From Delftia acidovorans (GTDB lineage Bacteria > Pseudomonadota > Gammaproteobacteria > Burkholderiales > Burkholderiaceae_C), in contig JAITUC010000054.1 of the NCBI GenBank assembly GCA_031286585.1, forward strand, positions 1 through 64,000: a stretch of DNA of 64,000 nt. The letters are read 5' to 3'. Positions 34,470-42,973 of the stretch are shown here, piece by piece. Below the pieces are notes generated by a model. The model did no database searches. It was given only the letters and a program-made list of their open reading frames with translations, and was not told the DNA's origin. Numbering within the stretch: position 1 is the first letter of the stretch; every line of letters starts with the position of its first letter. The translations under genes were made by a program, and so were the position numbers.

Positions 34470-34667
34470 CTCTGATTTTCTCCGAGGACCGGGCGAACCG
34501 GCCGCCAGCGCCATTCCTATCATTCGCCCCTCGATCGCCGGGCCCCTTTTTGCCGGGACCAGGCCATCCCGCAAAGCCGGGCCACCCCGGATGCATGAGA
34601 AAGAGGCAAGTCATGGACATGGATCACACCAGAGGGCGCAACGGACGATCGCCCCGGAAAGCCGGGC

Positions 34668-35342
34668 ATGGATGAGCGCGCCGAACTGACATTCATGCTG
34701 CACGGCCTGTCGGACCGCGATGCCAAGCTGTTCCGCTCCTATGTGCAGATGGTGAATCACCGCACGCGGCACCGCTGGGCATGGCGGGAATCATCGGCCG
34801 ACATGACCGTGGTGCACGGTGAAGTGTCCGAGCCGCCGCCTGCGCCGCCCGCACTGACGCTGCGGGTCGGCGCGCAACCGGAAGGCGCCTTCCCTGCCGG
34901 CGGCCATCTGAGCCTGCCCTTGCGCGCCGGCACGCTGGAGGATTGCCTCAATGCCATGGGCGCACGCGTGCTGTCGCTGCGCGGCAATCAGGGCGGCAAG
35001 GCGCGGGAAAGCGACCTGCACATGCAGCATCAACTGATGCTGCTGCAACTGCTGCGCTGGCCGCCGCCGCAACTGCTGACAAAGCCGCAGCACATCCGCC
35101 TGGCCACGCTGCTGACAGGCCAGCCCACCACGTTGCAGACGCTGTGCCAGCGCTCGGGCCTGCCGCCCGAGGCCTGCGCCACCTTTCTGAACCAGCTGGA
35201 TGCCGCCGGTCTGCTGCGCTGGGCCTCGGCCCGCACGCAGCACGCCATCCGAGCACCAGAGCCCTTGCAATCTGCGCCGGCAGCCGGCGTGCTGGCGCGC
35301 ATACGCCTTCGTCTGGCCCGATTTGCAGGAGCGCGCCCGTGA
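34668..35342 (+). CDS. Uncharacterised protein with a winged-helix-like region, first gene of a GTPase/roadblock operon
   Basis: I do not recognise this 224-residue protein by name. The N-terminal half is polar, with a Pro-rich linker (EPPPAPPALTLR, about 54-66). The C-terminal half has TLLTGQPTTLQTLCQRSGLPPEACATFLNQLDAAGLLRW (about 147-185 in total), which looks like a winged helix. The operon order (this gene, GTPase, roadblock, roadblock) recalls Streptomyces conservons, where a DUF742 winged-helix protein sits beside a GTPase and a roadblock protein. The stop overlaps the GTPase GTG start, so they are coupled. Confidence 0.7.
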   Translation: MDERAELTFMLHGLSDRDAKLFRSYVQMVNHRTRHRWAWRESSADMTVVHGEVSEPPPAPPALTLRVGAQPEGAFPAGGHLSLPLRAGTLEDCLNAMGARVLSLRGNQGGKARESDLHMQHQLMLLQLLRWPPPQLLTKPQHIRLATLLTGQPTTLQTLCQRSGLPPEACATFLNQLDAAGLLRWASARTQHAIRAPEPLQSAPAAGVLARIRLRLARFAGARP

Positions 35343-35887
35343 GCGAACTCAAGATCCTGATTTCCGGCCCGCCCGGCGCAGGCAAGACCACGGCCATCCG
35401 CTGCGTCAGCGAGATCGACCCCGTCAGCACCGATGTGCGCAATACCGATGACACCCTGGACAAGGCGCTGACGACGGCCGGCATGGACTATGGCGAGCTC
35501 ACCCTGGACAACGGCGAGAAGCTGTACCTCTACGGCACACCCGGCCAGGAGCGTTTTGATTTCATGTGGCGCATCCTCTCGCGCGGCGCGCTGGGCGTGA
35601 TCTTGCTGATCGACAACAGCCGCCCAGATCCGCTGGCCGACCTGGACATTTATGTCCAGGGCCTGTCCGGTGTCCTGCGCAGCACGGCATGCGTGGTGGC
35701 GGTAGGCCGCATGCCCGAGTGCGCGCAGCCCGACCTGGAGGGCTTTGCCGTGCACCTGCAATCGCGCGGCCTGCTGTGTCCCGTGGTGCCTGCCGATGTG
35801 CGCAATCCCCGGCAGGTGGTGGCCTTGATCGAGCTGTTGCTGCTGCAGATCGAGGCCCTGGCCCAGGAGAAGTCCCATGAAGAATGA
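35339..35887 (+). CDS. MglA/CvnD-like small GTPase with an unusual G4 region
   Basis: The 182-residue protein starts at a GTG overlapping the upstream stop. The P-loop is GPPGAGKTT (10-18), and G3 reads GTPGQERF (66-73) as in MglA-type GTPases. The guanine-specifying NKxD motif is not evident; the place after the CVVAV strand reads VGRMPECAQPD (about 122-132). It therefore may bind GTP weakly or with altered specificity. It likely works as a switch with the two roadblock proteins, as MglA does with MglB. Overlaps on both sides show tight coupling. Confidence 0.82.
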   Translation: MSELKILISGPPGAGKTTAIRCVSEIDPVSTDVRNTDDTLDKALTTAGMDYGELTLDNGEKLYLYGTPGQERFDFMWRILSRGALGVILLIDNSRPDPLADLDIYVQGLSGVLRSTACVVAVGRMPECAQPDLEGFAVHLQSRGLLCPVVPADVRNPRQVVALIELLLLQIEALAQEKSHEE

Positions 35888-36260
35888 CCCGGCACTGAAG
35901 TCTGCCGCCCAGGGTGCCGTGCAGACCCTGATGGACAGGCTGCACGGCGTGCGCTGCTGCGTGGTGAGCACCGAGGATGGATTCGAGGTGGCCGCCCATG
36001 TGCAAGGCCAGGGCAGCACGGCGCGGCTGTCGGCCATGGCCAGCTCGATGGCGGCGCTGGGCATGATCGCCGGCGAGGAGAACCAACTGGGACATTGCGC
36101 CAACGTGGTGATCGAGGCGGCCGAGGGCTTCATCGTCATGCTGCAGGCACAGCGTCCGGGCCTGACGCTGGTCATCAGCGTGGTGACCTCGCGCGAAGCC
36201 GTGCTGGGCCAGATTCTCTACGTCTCGCGCGAGGCCGCGCGAACGCTGGAGCAAGCGTGA
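35877..36260 (+). CDS. Roadblock/LC7-domain protein 1
   Basis: This 127-residue single-domain protein spans almost the whole roadblock/LC7 fold (about 10-125). CVVSTEDGFEVAAHVQGQG is the family strand-turn-strand and VIEAAEGFIVMLQAQRPGLTLVISV the second hairpin. Its relatives (MglB, CvnB) dimerise and act on small GTPases as activating proteins. It overlaps the GTPase gene by 11 bases, which supports that pairing. Confidence 0.82.
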   Translation: MKNDPALKSAAQGAVQTLMDRLHGVRCCVVSTEDGFEVAAHVQGQGSTARLSAMASSMAALGMIAGEENQLGHCANVVIEAAEGFIVMLQAQRPGLTLVISVVTSREAVLGQILYVSREAARTLEQA

Positions 36261-36303
36261 TGGCAGGGGCAGGCACCGGCCGCTCATGTGCATCCGGCAG
36301 GAA

Positions 36304-36320
36304 GGCACCGCGAAGGTGCC
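36304..36320 (+). other. Hairpin between the two roadblock genes
   Basis: GGCACC and GGTGCC form a 6-bp stem around GCGAA, followed by GAACATTTTC. It may attenuate transcription or adjust the expression of the second roadblock gene relative to the upstream three. Confidence 0.4.
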
Positions 36321-36355
36321 GAACATTTTCGCAACACAAGGGAGTTAGGAAAACA

Positions 36356-36715
36356 ATGGCCAACATCAAGCAAACCATGGATGAACTGATGCGCTGCGAC
36401 GGCGCCATGTGCGCCGCGCTGGTGGACTACCACAGCGGCATGATCCTGGGGCAGGAAGGCTCGGGCGTGGACCTGGAACTGGCGGCCGCAGGCAACACCG
36501 AGCTGGTGCGCGCCAAGCTCAAGACCATGCGCTCGCTGGGCCTGGAGGGCGCGATCGAGGACATCCTCATCACCCTGAGCAAGCAGTACCACATCCTGCG
36601 CCCCTCCACCCACCACGAGGGACTGTTCCTCTACCTGGTGCTCGACAAGGCCAAGGCCAATCTCGCACTGGCGCGGCGCAAGGTGCAGGACGTGGAAGAC
36701 GGGCTGGTGGTCTGA
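36356..36715 (+). CDS. Roadblock/LC7-like protein 2
   Basis: The 119-residue protein has a roadblock-like order: AALVDYHSGMILGQEG strand pair, helix, then QYHILRPSTHHEGLFLYLVLDKAKANLALARRKV. It is more divergent than its neighbour. ATG at 36356 lies 95 bases after the previous stop with GGGAGT upstream. A second roadblock gene could form heterodimers with the first or sense a separate input. Confidence 0.7.
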   Translation: MANIKQTMDELMRCDGAMCAALVDYHSGMILGQEGSGVDLELAAAGNTELVRAKLKTMRSLGLEGAIEDILITLSKQYHILRPSTHHEGLFLYLVLDKAKANLALARRKVQDVEDGLVV

Positions 36716-36758
36716 AGCAGGCGGCCTGCAGCGGGTGGCGCCGCATTGACGGGCCTTC

Positions 36759-37472
36759 TCACGACCGCTCGGCGCACAGCGCCTGCCACTGCAGGATCTC
36801 GATCTCGCCGCGCTGCACGCGGATGATGCCGCGCGCCTGCAGGCCCTGCAGCAGCAGGTTGGTGGTCTGGCGCGAGATCGACAGCATGCGCGCCAGCTGC
36901 TCCTGCGTGATATCCAGGCGCGGCCGGGCCGGCACGTCGTCCAGCCGCTCGCCGTAGCCGCGCGCCATGGCCACCAGGCGGCGCGCCAGACGCTGGGGCG
37001 CGGGCAGCAGGGCCAGGTCCTCCAGCGCCGCGAAGGCCGCGCGCATGCGCCCCGACATCAGCACGCCCAGGTCATGCCAGTGCGCAGGGTGCTGCTGCAG
37101 CCAGTCCAGCAGCGGCTGGCGCGGCACCTGCAGCACCACGCTGGGCTCCATGGCGTGGGCATCGTGGGTGCGCGGCGAACCGTCGAACAGCGCGATCTCG
37201 CCAAACCAGGTGGCCGGCCCCATGCGTGTGAGCAGCGCCTCGCGCGCATGCTCGCCCTGCCCACCAACCCCGGAAAAACCGATGCTGCCCCGGACCACGG
37301 CAAACAGCCCGCCCTCCAGCGCATCGCCGCGCAGGAACAGGGCCTCGCCCGTCTCCAGGCTGCGCGGCTGGGCCAGCGCCAGCAGCAGGTCGGCAAACGG
37401 CGGCCGCAGCGCGCTGAACCAGCGGCCGGCGCGCAGCGCGGGCAGGTAAGGGGAGGCGTGGAACGCTTGCAT
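36759..37472 (-). CDS. Crp/Fnr-family transcriptional regulator
   Basis: The 237-residue protein has a cyclic-nucleotide-binding-like beta barrel (about 20-140; GEALFLRGDALEGGLFAVVRG, WFGEIALFDGSPR) and a C-terminal winged helix (DITQEQLARMLSISRQTTNLLLQGLQARGIIRV, about 190-223). No Fnr-type cysteines are present. The ligand is not predictable. It diverges from the alkylsulfatase lipoprotein gene, with 117 bases between the starts, and so may control it. It converges on the roadblock operon. Confidence 0.87.
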   Translation of the reverse strand: MQAFHASPYLPALRAGRWFSALRPPFADLLLALAQPRSLETGEALFLRGDALEGGLFAVVRGSIGFSGVGGQGEHAREALLTRMGPATWFGEIALFDGSPRTHDAHAMEPSVVLQVPRQPLLDWLQQHPAHWHDLGVLMSGRMRAAFAALEDLALLPAPQRLARRLVAMARGYGERLDDVPARPRLDITQEQLARMLSISRQTTNLLLQGLQARGIIRVQRGEIEILQWQALCAERS

Positions 37473-37589
37473 GGGAAAGGATGCGGACAGAGGCTGCCGC
37501 AGGCATCGGTGTCGGGTGGCCGACAGACACCGCCTGCGGGTTTGCGTATTTTCGCCGCCGACACCGCATTCCTGCCAGGAGACCATTGC

Positions 37590-39629
37590 ATGCCCATCCC
37601 ATCCCGCCCCCCCCTGCCCCGCGCGCTGGCGCGTCCCTGCCGCCTGCTGGCCAGCCTGGCTACAGCCGCTTTGCTGGGCGCCTGCGCCCACAGCACTCTC
37701 CCGGTCTCCGACATGGCCAAGCCCCAGCCGGCCAGCGCCGCCACGCGCGCGGCCCAGCAGGCGGCCTTGGCGCAGCAGCCGCTGGACGACGCGCAGGCCA
37801 TGGAGGATGCCCGGCGCGGCCTGATCGCGCCGGCCGATACCCTGGTCGTGCGCAACGCCCAGGGACGGCCCATCTGGAGCATGCAGGCCTATGCCTTCCT
37901 CGAGCAGGACCAGGCGCCCGACACCGTGCACCCCGCGCTGTGGCGCCAGGCCCAGCGCAACCGCGTCAGCGGCCTGTTCCAGGTGACGGACGGGCTCTAC
38001 CAGGTGCGCGGCCTGGACCTGTCGAACATGAGCATCATCGAGGGCGAGACCGGCCTGATCGTGGTCGATCCGCTGATGTACACCGAGACCGCCCAGGCCG
38101 CCATGGACCTGTACTTCCAGCACCGCCCGCGCAAGCCCGTGGTGGCCGTCATCTACTCGCACAGCCATGTGGACCATTTCGGCGGCGTGCGCGGCGTGGT
38201 GCGCCAGGAGGAGGTGGATGCGGGCCGCGTCCAGGTCATCGCCCCGGCGGGCTTCATGGCCGAGGCCGTGGGCGAGAACGTGATCGCGGGCCACGCCATG
38301 GGCCGGCGCGCCCTCTACCAGTTCGGCATGCTGCTGCCGCGCGATGCCCGGGGGCAGGTGGACGCGGGGCTGGGCAAGGCCGGCGCACCCGGCACCCTGG
38401 GGCTGATCGCGCCCACGCGCGTGATCGACAAGCCGCGCGAGACGCTGCGCGTCGACGGCGTGGACATCGAATTCGCGCTCACGCCCGGGGCCGAGGCGCC
38501 GGCCGAGATGATCATGTACTACCCCCAGCTCAGGGTGCTGAACATGGCCGAGATCGCCGTCCACACCCAGCACAACCTGCTGCCGCTGCGCGGCGCCCAG
38601 GTGCGCGATGCGCTGGGCTGGTCGCGCCACCTGAACGACGCCCTGCGCACCTATGGCGGCAAGGCCGAGATCCTGATCGCCCAGCACCACTGGCCGGTCT
38701 GGGGCCAGCCCCGGCTGCAGCACCTGCTGGCCGGCCAGCGCGACACCTACAAATACCTGCACGACCAGACCGTGCGCCTCATGAACCACGGCTACGTGGG
38801 CTCGGAGATCGCCGAAATGCTGAAGATGCCCGAATCCCTGGCCCGCGACGGCGCAACGCACGCCTTCTACGGCCACCTGCGCCACAACATCCGCGCCATC
38901 TACCAGCACTACCTGGGCTACTACGAAGGCAACCCGGCCCAGCTGGAGGCGCTGCCGCCCGTGCCCGCCGCGCGCAAGACCGTGGAGTACATGGGCGGCG
39001 CCGACGCCGTGCTGCGCCGTGCGCAGGCCGACTACGAACGCGGCGAATACCGCTGGGTGGCGCAGATCGCCTCGCAGCTGGTCTTCGCCGACTCCGCCAA
39101 CCTGGCGGCGCGGCGGCTGGCGGCCAATGCCTATGAGCAGCTGGGCTACCAGATGGAGTCGGCCACGGCCCGCAACGCCTTCCTGCAGGGCGCGGCGGAA
39201 CTGCGCCAGGGCGTGCCGCAGTTGCCCAGGCCCGGCAGCGCCGCGCGCGACCTGGTGCGCAGCCTGCCTCTGGAGATGTTCTTCGACTACCTGGGCGTGC
39301 GGCTGGACGCGGGCAAGGCCGCAGGCCGGCACATCGTGCTCAACTGGATCTTCACCGACACGGGCGAACAGCGCAGCCTGAACCTGGAGAACAGCGCCCT
39401 CACCCAGAGCCCCGGCCTGGCGCCCGACGCCCATGCCAGCCTGCACCTGACGCGCGCCACGCTGGACGCCATTGCGGGCCAGGAAACCACGCTGGCCGAG
39501 GCCGTCGGGAGCGGCCGGTTGCGCATCGAGGGCGACGCCTCCAGGGTCGCGGCGCTCATGTCCATGCTGGACCGCTTCGACAGCGTCTTCCCCATCGTGG
39601 AGCCGCGCCCCGAACGGGCTGCTCAGTAA
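37590..39629 (+). CDS. SdsA1-like alkylsulfatase, predicted lipoprotein
   Basis: The 679-residue protein is of the class III (zinc) alkylsulfatase type. HSHVDH (H191, H193, D195, H196) is the metallo-beta-lactamase metal site, AEMIMYYPQLRVLNMAE follows, then a dimerisation domain and a C-terminal sterol-carrier-like domain (about 550-670). It should hydrolyse SDS-type alkyl sulfates to alcohol and sulfate. LLGAC with C32 is a lipobox, placing it on the membrane. ATG at 37590 follows AGGAG. The end overlaps convergent ung by 7 bases. Confidence 0.9.
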   Translation: MPIPSRPPLPRALARPCRLLASLATAALLGACAHSTLPVSDMAKPQPASAATRAAQQAALAQQPLDDAQAMEDARRGLIAPADTLVVRNAQGRPIWSMQAYAFLEQDQAPDTVHPALWRQAQRNRVSGLFQVTDGLYQVRGLDLSNMSIIEGETGLIVVDPLMYTETAQAAMDLYFQHRPRKPVVAVIYSHSHVDHFGGVRGVVRQEEVDAGRVQVIAPAGFMAEAVGENVIAGHAMGRRALYQFGMLLPRDARGQVDAGLGKAGAPGTLGLIAPTRVIDKPRETLRVDGVDIEFALTPGAEAPAEMIMYYPQLRVLNMAEIAVHTQHNLLPLRGAQVRDALGWSRHLNDALRTYGGKAEILIAQHHWPVWGQPRLQHLLAGQRDTYKYLHDQTVRLMNHGYVGSEIAEMLKMPESLARDGATHAFYGHLRHNIRAIYQHYLGYYEGNPAQLEALPPVPAARKTVEYMGGADAVLRRAQADYERGEYRWVAQIASQLVFADSANLAARRLAANAYEQLGYQMESATARNAFLQGAAELRQGVPQLPRPGSAARDLVRSLPLEMFFDYLGVRLDAGKAAGRHIVLNWIFTDTGEQRSLNLENSALTQSPGLAPDAHASLHLTRATLDAIAGQETTLAEAVGSGRLRIEGDASRVAALMSMLDRFDSVFPIVEPRPERAAQ

Positions 39630-40354
39630 CCGTGCTGGGCGCGAAAGTCGCGCGCCTTGCCGAAGTGCCCGTTGCCGATGAAGGGCACGGGCGGGCGCAG
39701 CGCCGACAGCGGCGAGGGGTGGTTGCTGGCCAGCACCAGATGGCCGCGGTCGGCCGGGATGAAGGCGCGCTTGGACTGGGCATGGCTGCCCCAGAGCATG
39801 AAGACCACGGGGCGCTCGCCCTGGGCAATGTGGCGGATCACGGCATCGGTCAGCAGCTCCCAGCCCTTGCCCGAATGGCTGGCCGCCTGCCCCTCCTCCA
39901 CCGTCAGGCAGGTGTTGAGCAGCAGCACGCCGTTCCTGGCCCATTTGACCAGGCTGCCGCCCGGGTTGGGGAACGGCGGGAAGGGCACGCCCAGGTCGCG
40001 CTGCATCTCCTTGAAGATGTTCTGCAGCGAGGGCGGCATGCGCACGCCCGGCGCCACCGAGAACGACAGGCCTTCGGCCTGCCCCCGGCCGTGGTACGGG
40101 TCCTGGCCCAGGATGACCACGCGCACCTCCTCGGGCGGGGTCAGCTCCAGCGCGCGCAGCGGCTGCGGCGGGAAGATCACGGCGCCAGCCTCCAGGCGCT
40201 GGTGCAAGAAGGTCAGCAGCTGCTGCCCCGTGGCCCCCGCGAAGAAGTCCTCGACCAGCGGCTGCCAGCCGGGCGCAACGGGCCAGTCGGCAGGATCGGC
40301 GGATTGGAGTTGATCGGCTTGCGCCGGGGCGATTGCGTCGTCTTGAAGGGCCAT
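39623..40354 (-). CDS. ung: Uracil-DNA glycosylase, family 1
   Basis: Ung removes uracil from DNA in base excision repair. The 243-residue protein has the water-activating loop GQDPYHG (D85, H88) and the HPSPLSA loop (H about 214), with an N-terminal extension of about 25 residues. Its length and motifs are normal. It is solitary, with no operon partner. Confidence 0.96.
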   Translation of the reverse strand: MALQDDAIAPAQADQLQSADPADWPVAPGWQPLVEDFFAGATGQQLLTFLHQRLEAGAVIFPPQPLRALELTPPEEVRVVILGQDPYHGRGQAEGLSFSVAPGVRMPPSLQNIFKEMQRDLGVPFPPFPNPGGSLVKWARNGVLLLNTCLTVEEGQAASHSGKGWELLTDAVIRHIAQGERPVVFMLWGSHAQSKRAFIPADRGHLVLASNHPSPLSALRPPVPFIGNGHFGKARDFRAQHGY

Positions 40355-40505
40355 GGCGAATGGGGCGCCAGCACGCGCATGGCGCGCGATGGCGTCTTCT
40401 CAAAGGTGCGAAAGAAGCGGGAATGCACCGGCGCGCCGCTGGTGCATTGATGTCCTGAAGGATACCCGCAGTCGCACAGCCGCCTGGCGTGTGCGACATG
40501 CACGT

Positions 40506-40537
40506 CAGCGCATCAGTGCATCAGCGCATCAGCGCGC
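40506..40537. repeat. 8-bp tandem repeats at the end of the exported-protein gene
   Basis: CAGCGCAT, CAGTGCAT, CAGCGCAT and CAGCGCGC follow one another. The array straddles the stop codon (40529-40531) of the minus-strand gene, so copy-number change would not alter most of the protein but could move the stop. Confidence 0.6.
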
Positions 40538-42022
40538 CCGGCGGCGCCGGCGCATTGCGGCCATGGCCAGCAGCACGGAGGCCGATGTGGCCGCCAGACC
40601 CGCGAGGTTCCACACGGGAATGGCTGCAGCAGAGGTCGCCGCCATCACCATGATGCCGCCCGGATCGACCACCACGCCATTGGCCTGCAGGTCATCGTCG
40701 CCCAGGCCGCCGTCCTGGACGTCCAGGGTGTAGGTGTTGGCAGAGATCACCTTGAAGCCGTCGTTGAAGGCATACCAGTGCGGTGCCGGGTTGGCCGCCG
40801 TGGGACCGTACTTCCAGTACTGGGCACCCGCCGGCAGGGCCTGCGGCATGGTGACGCTGAGCTTCAGCGTCGCGCCTGTGTTGCAGCCCGACGAGCGCAG
40901 ATCCAGCACGCCCAGCGGATAGGCCGCCGCGCCCTGGGGCGGTGCCGCGGGCAGGCTTTGCGCACGCACCAGCGATGCCGATTGCAGGCTGCAGCCGCTG
41001 GCCGGATTGCTGACGGCCAGCGTCGCGCTGCCGCCTTGCAGGGTCGAGATGGTGGTGGCGCCAGCGGCAGGGGCGCTGACCGTCAGGGGCGGCGAGGCAG
41101 GCCCCGCGCCGCTGCTGGACTGTGCCGCCACGCTGCAGTTGTAGGCCACGCCGGGCGTCAGGCCGTTGACCGCCACCGTCGGGGTGCTGGACGTGCCCGT
41201 CAGCACCGCGCCGCCGCCTTGCGGGACACATTGCGCCACATAGCCCGTGACCGTCTGGCCGGGGATGGAGGCCACCGGATCGAAGGTCAGCTGCACGGCC
41301 GTGCCCTGCGCGAAAAAGCCCGTATCGGCAGGTGGCTGCAGTGCGCCCGGAACGCTGCCGGACCAGACGCTCAGGGCATCGACGCCGAAGAACAGGCTTT
41401 GCCGGTTGTCCACCTCGGCAATGCGCAGGCGCACGGTCTGGCCCGCGTAGGCCGACAGGTCGAACTGCAGCGACTGGTAGCCGCTGCCGCTGGCCGAAGG
41501 ACCGGGCGCCGTGGCCGGCGGCCACTGGAAGACGTTGGCCAGCACACCGGCGCCCAGGCTGTCGGGCGCGGCGGCTGGGTTCATGACGTCGATGCGCACC
41601 TGCTGGTTGGGCGCAGCCACCGTGTAGTCAAGCGTGGCGGGCGCCGCAGCGACCTTGGCCGCATTCTGGACATAGACGCGGGCGCTCAGCGTGGCCGGGC
41701 TGCCCGCCGGAATGGCGATGTCCTGGTAGAGCACATGGCTGCCGGGGCCGGGCTGGTCGCTCATGAGGGCAAATGCCCCGTCGGGAGGTGCGGGCACGGC
41801 CACGGGTGTGATGGCGCCCCTGGTGCCTTGCTGGGCGGCGAAGCCACCCTTGGAGCCGGCCTGGGACACGGATTGCCAGCCCGTGAAAACCGGGGAACCC
41901 GGACCGGAGTTCTGCTCGAAACTGCCGTTGGCCAGCAGTTCGGCGGCTTGCGCCGGGCCCAGGGCCGCAAACACCGCAAGGCCCAGCCAGGACTTGCGGG
42001 CAACGCCTTTTACGCTGTGCAT
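40529..42022 (-). CDS. Exported protein with choice-of-anchor U region and IPTL-like C-terminal tail
   Basis: The 497-residue protein has a signal peptide (about 1-26, ending AQAA) and an N-terminal carbohydrate-binding-like beta region (LLANGSFEQN...GWQSVS, about 29-215). A fibronectin III-like part follows (about 225-315), then a segment with TYTLDVQDGGLGDDDLQANGVVVDPGG split across about 430-456, characteristic of choice-of-anchor U. The tail is IPVWNLAGLAATSASVLL, a hydrophobic helix and RRRRRAR, resembling IPTL-CTERM. The tail suggests surface sorting. The function is unknown, probably cell-surface or secreted. Confidence 0.78.
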   Translation of the reverse strand: MHSVKGVARKSWLGLAVFAALGPAQAAELLANGSFEQNSGPGSPVFTGWQSVSQAGSKGGFAAQQGTRGAITPVAVPAPPDGAFALMSDQPGPGSHVLYQDIAIPAGSPATLSARVYVQNAAKVAAAPATLDYTVAAPNQQVRIDVMNPAAAPDSLGAGVLANVFQWPPATAPGPSASGSGYQSLQFDLSAYAGQTVRLRIAEVDNRQSLFFGVDALSVWSGSVPGALQPPADTGFFAQGTAVQLTFDPVASIPGQTVTGYVAQCVPQGGGAVLTGTSSTPTVAVNGLTPGVAYNCSVAAQSSSGAGPASPPLTVSAPAAGATTISTLQGGSATLAVSNPASGCSLQSASLVRAQSLPAAPPQGAAAYPLGVLDLRSSGCNTGATLKLSVTMPQALPAGAQYWKYGPTAANPAPHWYAFNDGFKVISANTYTLDVQDGGLGDDDLQANGVVVDPGGIMVMAATSAAAIPVWNLAGLAATSASVLLAMAAMRRRRRAR

Positions 42023-42040
42023 GATGCTGCCTTGCGCCGA

Positions 42041-42787
42041 TCAGCGTTCGTAGACGGTGTCGGTGGGCGCGCTGTCCTGGGTGTTTCCCATGACCCGGTT
42101 GTTGTTGAACGAGGTGATCTTCCCGCCTGCCGCAGCGTTGAACGCCTTGTCATTGCCGAACACCGTGGTGTTGGACAGGTAGACCTGGGCGGTCGTGCTC
42201 TGGACGCTGATGGCGGCGCGGGTTGCATCGCCCTGGACCGGCTGCACATTGCCCAGCAGTTGCGAGCCTTGCACGAGCACGGAGGTGTTGGTGGCTGCAG
42301 CGTCCACCCTGACCGCCGCCTGCGCGAAGCCCTGGATCTTGACGTTCTCCACCACCACCTTGCCAGCCTGCAGGATGTTCACTCCGGACAGGCCCTGGTC
42401 AATGCCGTTGATGTCCAGGCTCCTGAGCACCACGGTATCCGAAGGGTTTGCAGAGACAGTGATGCCGCTCGTGCCCGACACCAGCACGCCGGCGATGGCA
42501 CCGCCGCTGCCGTCAATGGTGATGGACTTGGTGATGGTGATCGCGCCGAATCCGCCCGGATCCAGCACATTGATCTCACCCTTGGCGGCCGTCTTGGAGA
42601 TGGCCCCCGCAAACGTCTTGCAGGGAGCCGTGCGGCTGCAGGGATTGACGTCATCGCCCACGCCCGAGACCCAGGTGCGCGTGGCCTGCGCCCAGGCGCC
42701 GGACGATGCCAGCGTGGCCGATGCGCAAACGAAGAGGGCCGCCCAGCTGCGGCCGGACAGAAAGAGAGCACGGGGCGTGAACGACAT
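42041..42787 (-). CDS. Exported beta-helix-like protein
   Basis: This 248-residue protein has a signal at about 1-33 (ending SGAWAQA). RTWVSGVGDDVNPCSRTAPCKTFAGAI follows, as in the start of right-handed parallel beta-helix (pectate-lyase-like) exported proteins, then repeated short strands with GV/NN turns to the C-terminus. The ATG at 42787 follows GGAGA; longer in-frame starts lack a signal. It has no sorting tail. It lies 18 bases before the anchor-type protein gene, so the pair is probably co-expressed. No catalytic residues can be named. Confidence 0.75.
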   Translation of the reverse strand: MSFTPRALFLSGRSWAALFVCASATLASSGAWAQATRTWVSGVGDDVNPCSRTAPCKTFAGAISKTAAKGEINVLDPGGFGAITITKSITIDGSGGAIAGVLVSGTSGITVSANPSDTVVLRSLDINGIDQGLSGVNILQAGKVVVENVKIQGFAQAAVRVDAAATNTSVLVQGSQLLGNVQPVQGDATRAAISVQSTTAQVYLSNTTVFGNDKAFNAAAGGKITSFNNNRVMGNTQDSAPTDTVYER

Positions 42788-42893
42788 CGGAGTCTCCGTA
42801 AGCGATGGGCTGCGGTCATGGCGCCGGATAGGCTTTTCATGAGCGCTGTCAATAATTATCATGCAAACGAAAAACTTTTAGAAACACTATTTG

Positions 42894-42932
42894 CGAAAAA
42901 AAGCCCGCACGCAGGACTGCGTTGCGGGCTTT
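42894..42932 (-). terminator. Rho-independent terminator of trpGDC
   Basis: On the minus strand, GCCCGCA/TGCGGGC-type arms (42901-42909 and 42923-42931) with inner ACGCAG/TGCGT pairing form a long GC stem followed by seven T residues (A run 42894-42902 as written). It lies about 40 bases past the trpC stop. Confidence 0.85.
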
Positions 42933-42973
42933 GCGCTTGAGGTGCGCCTGGGGCCGGACGGCGTGCCTTCGCC

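Larger units (their letters stand above)
34245..34667. other. Intergenic region with two hairpins upstream of the GTPase operon
   Basis: These 423 bases hold no convincing gene. They contain the inverted repeat at 34336-34366 and the hairpin at 34447-34469. The promoter of the downstream operon should lie here, but I could not identify clear -35/-10 hexamers. A GCAAAGCC octamer near 34570 is not enough to call a riboswitch. Confidence 0.6.

Noticed and set aside
34560..34600. GCAAAGCC near GC stems, resembling part of a cyclic-di-GMP (GEMM-I) riboswitch
   Set aside because: Only the octamer matches; the conserved first strand and the GNRA-loop stem are not visible. A covariance-model search would decide.
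42855..42880. GATAATTATT-like stretch that could be read as a Fur box or promoter
   Set aside because: It matches less than two good hexamer units, the flanking genes are not iron-related, and no convincing -10 at proper spacing was found.
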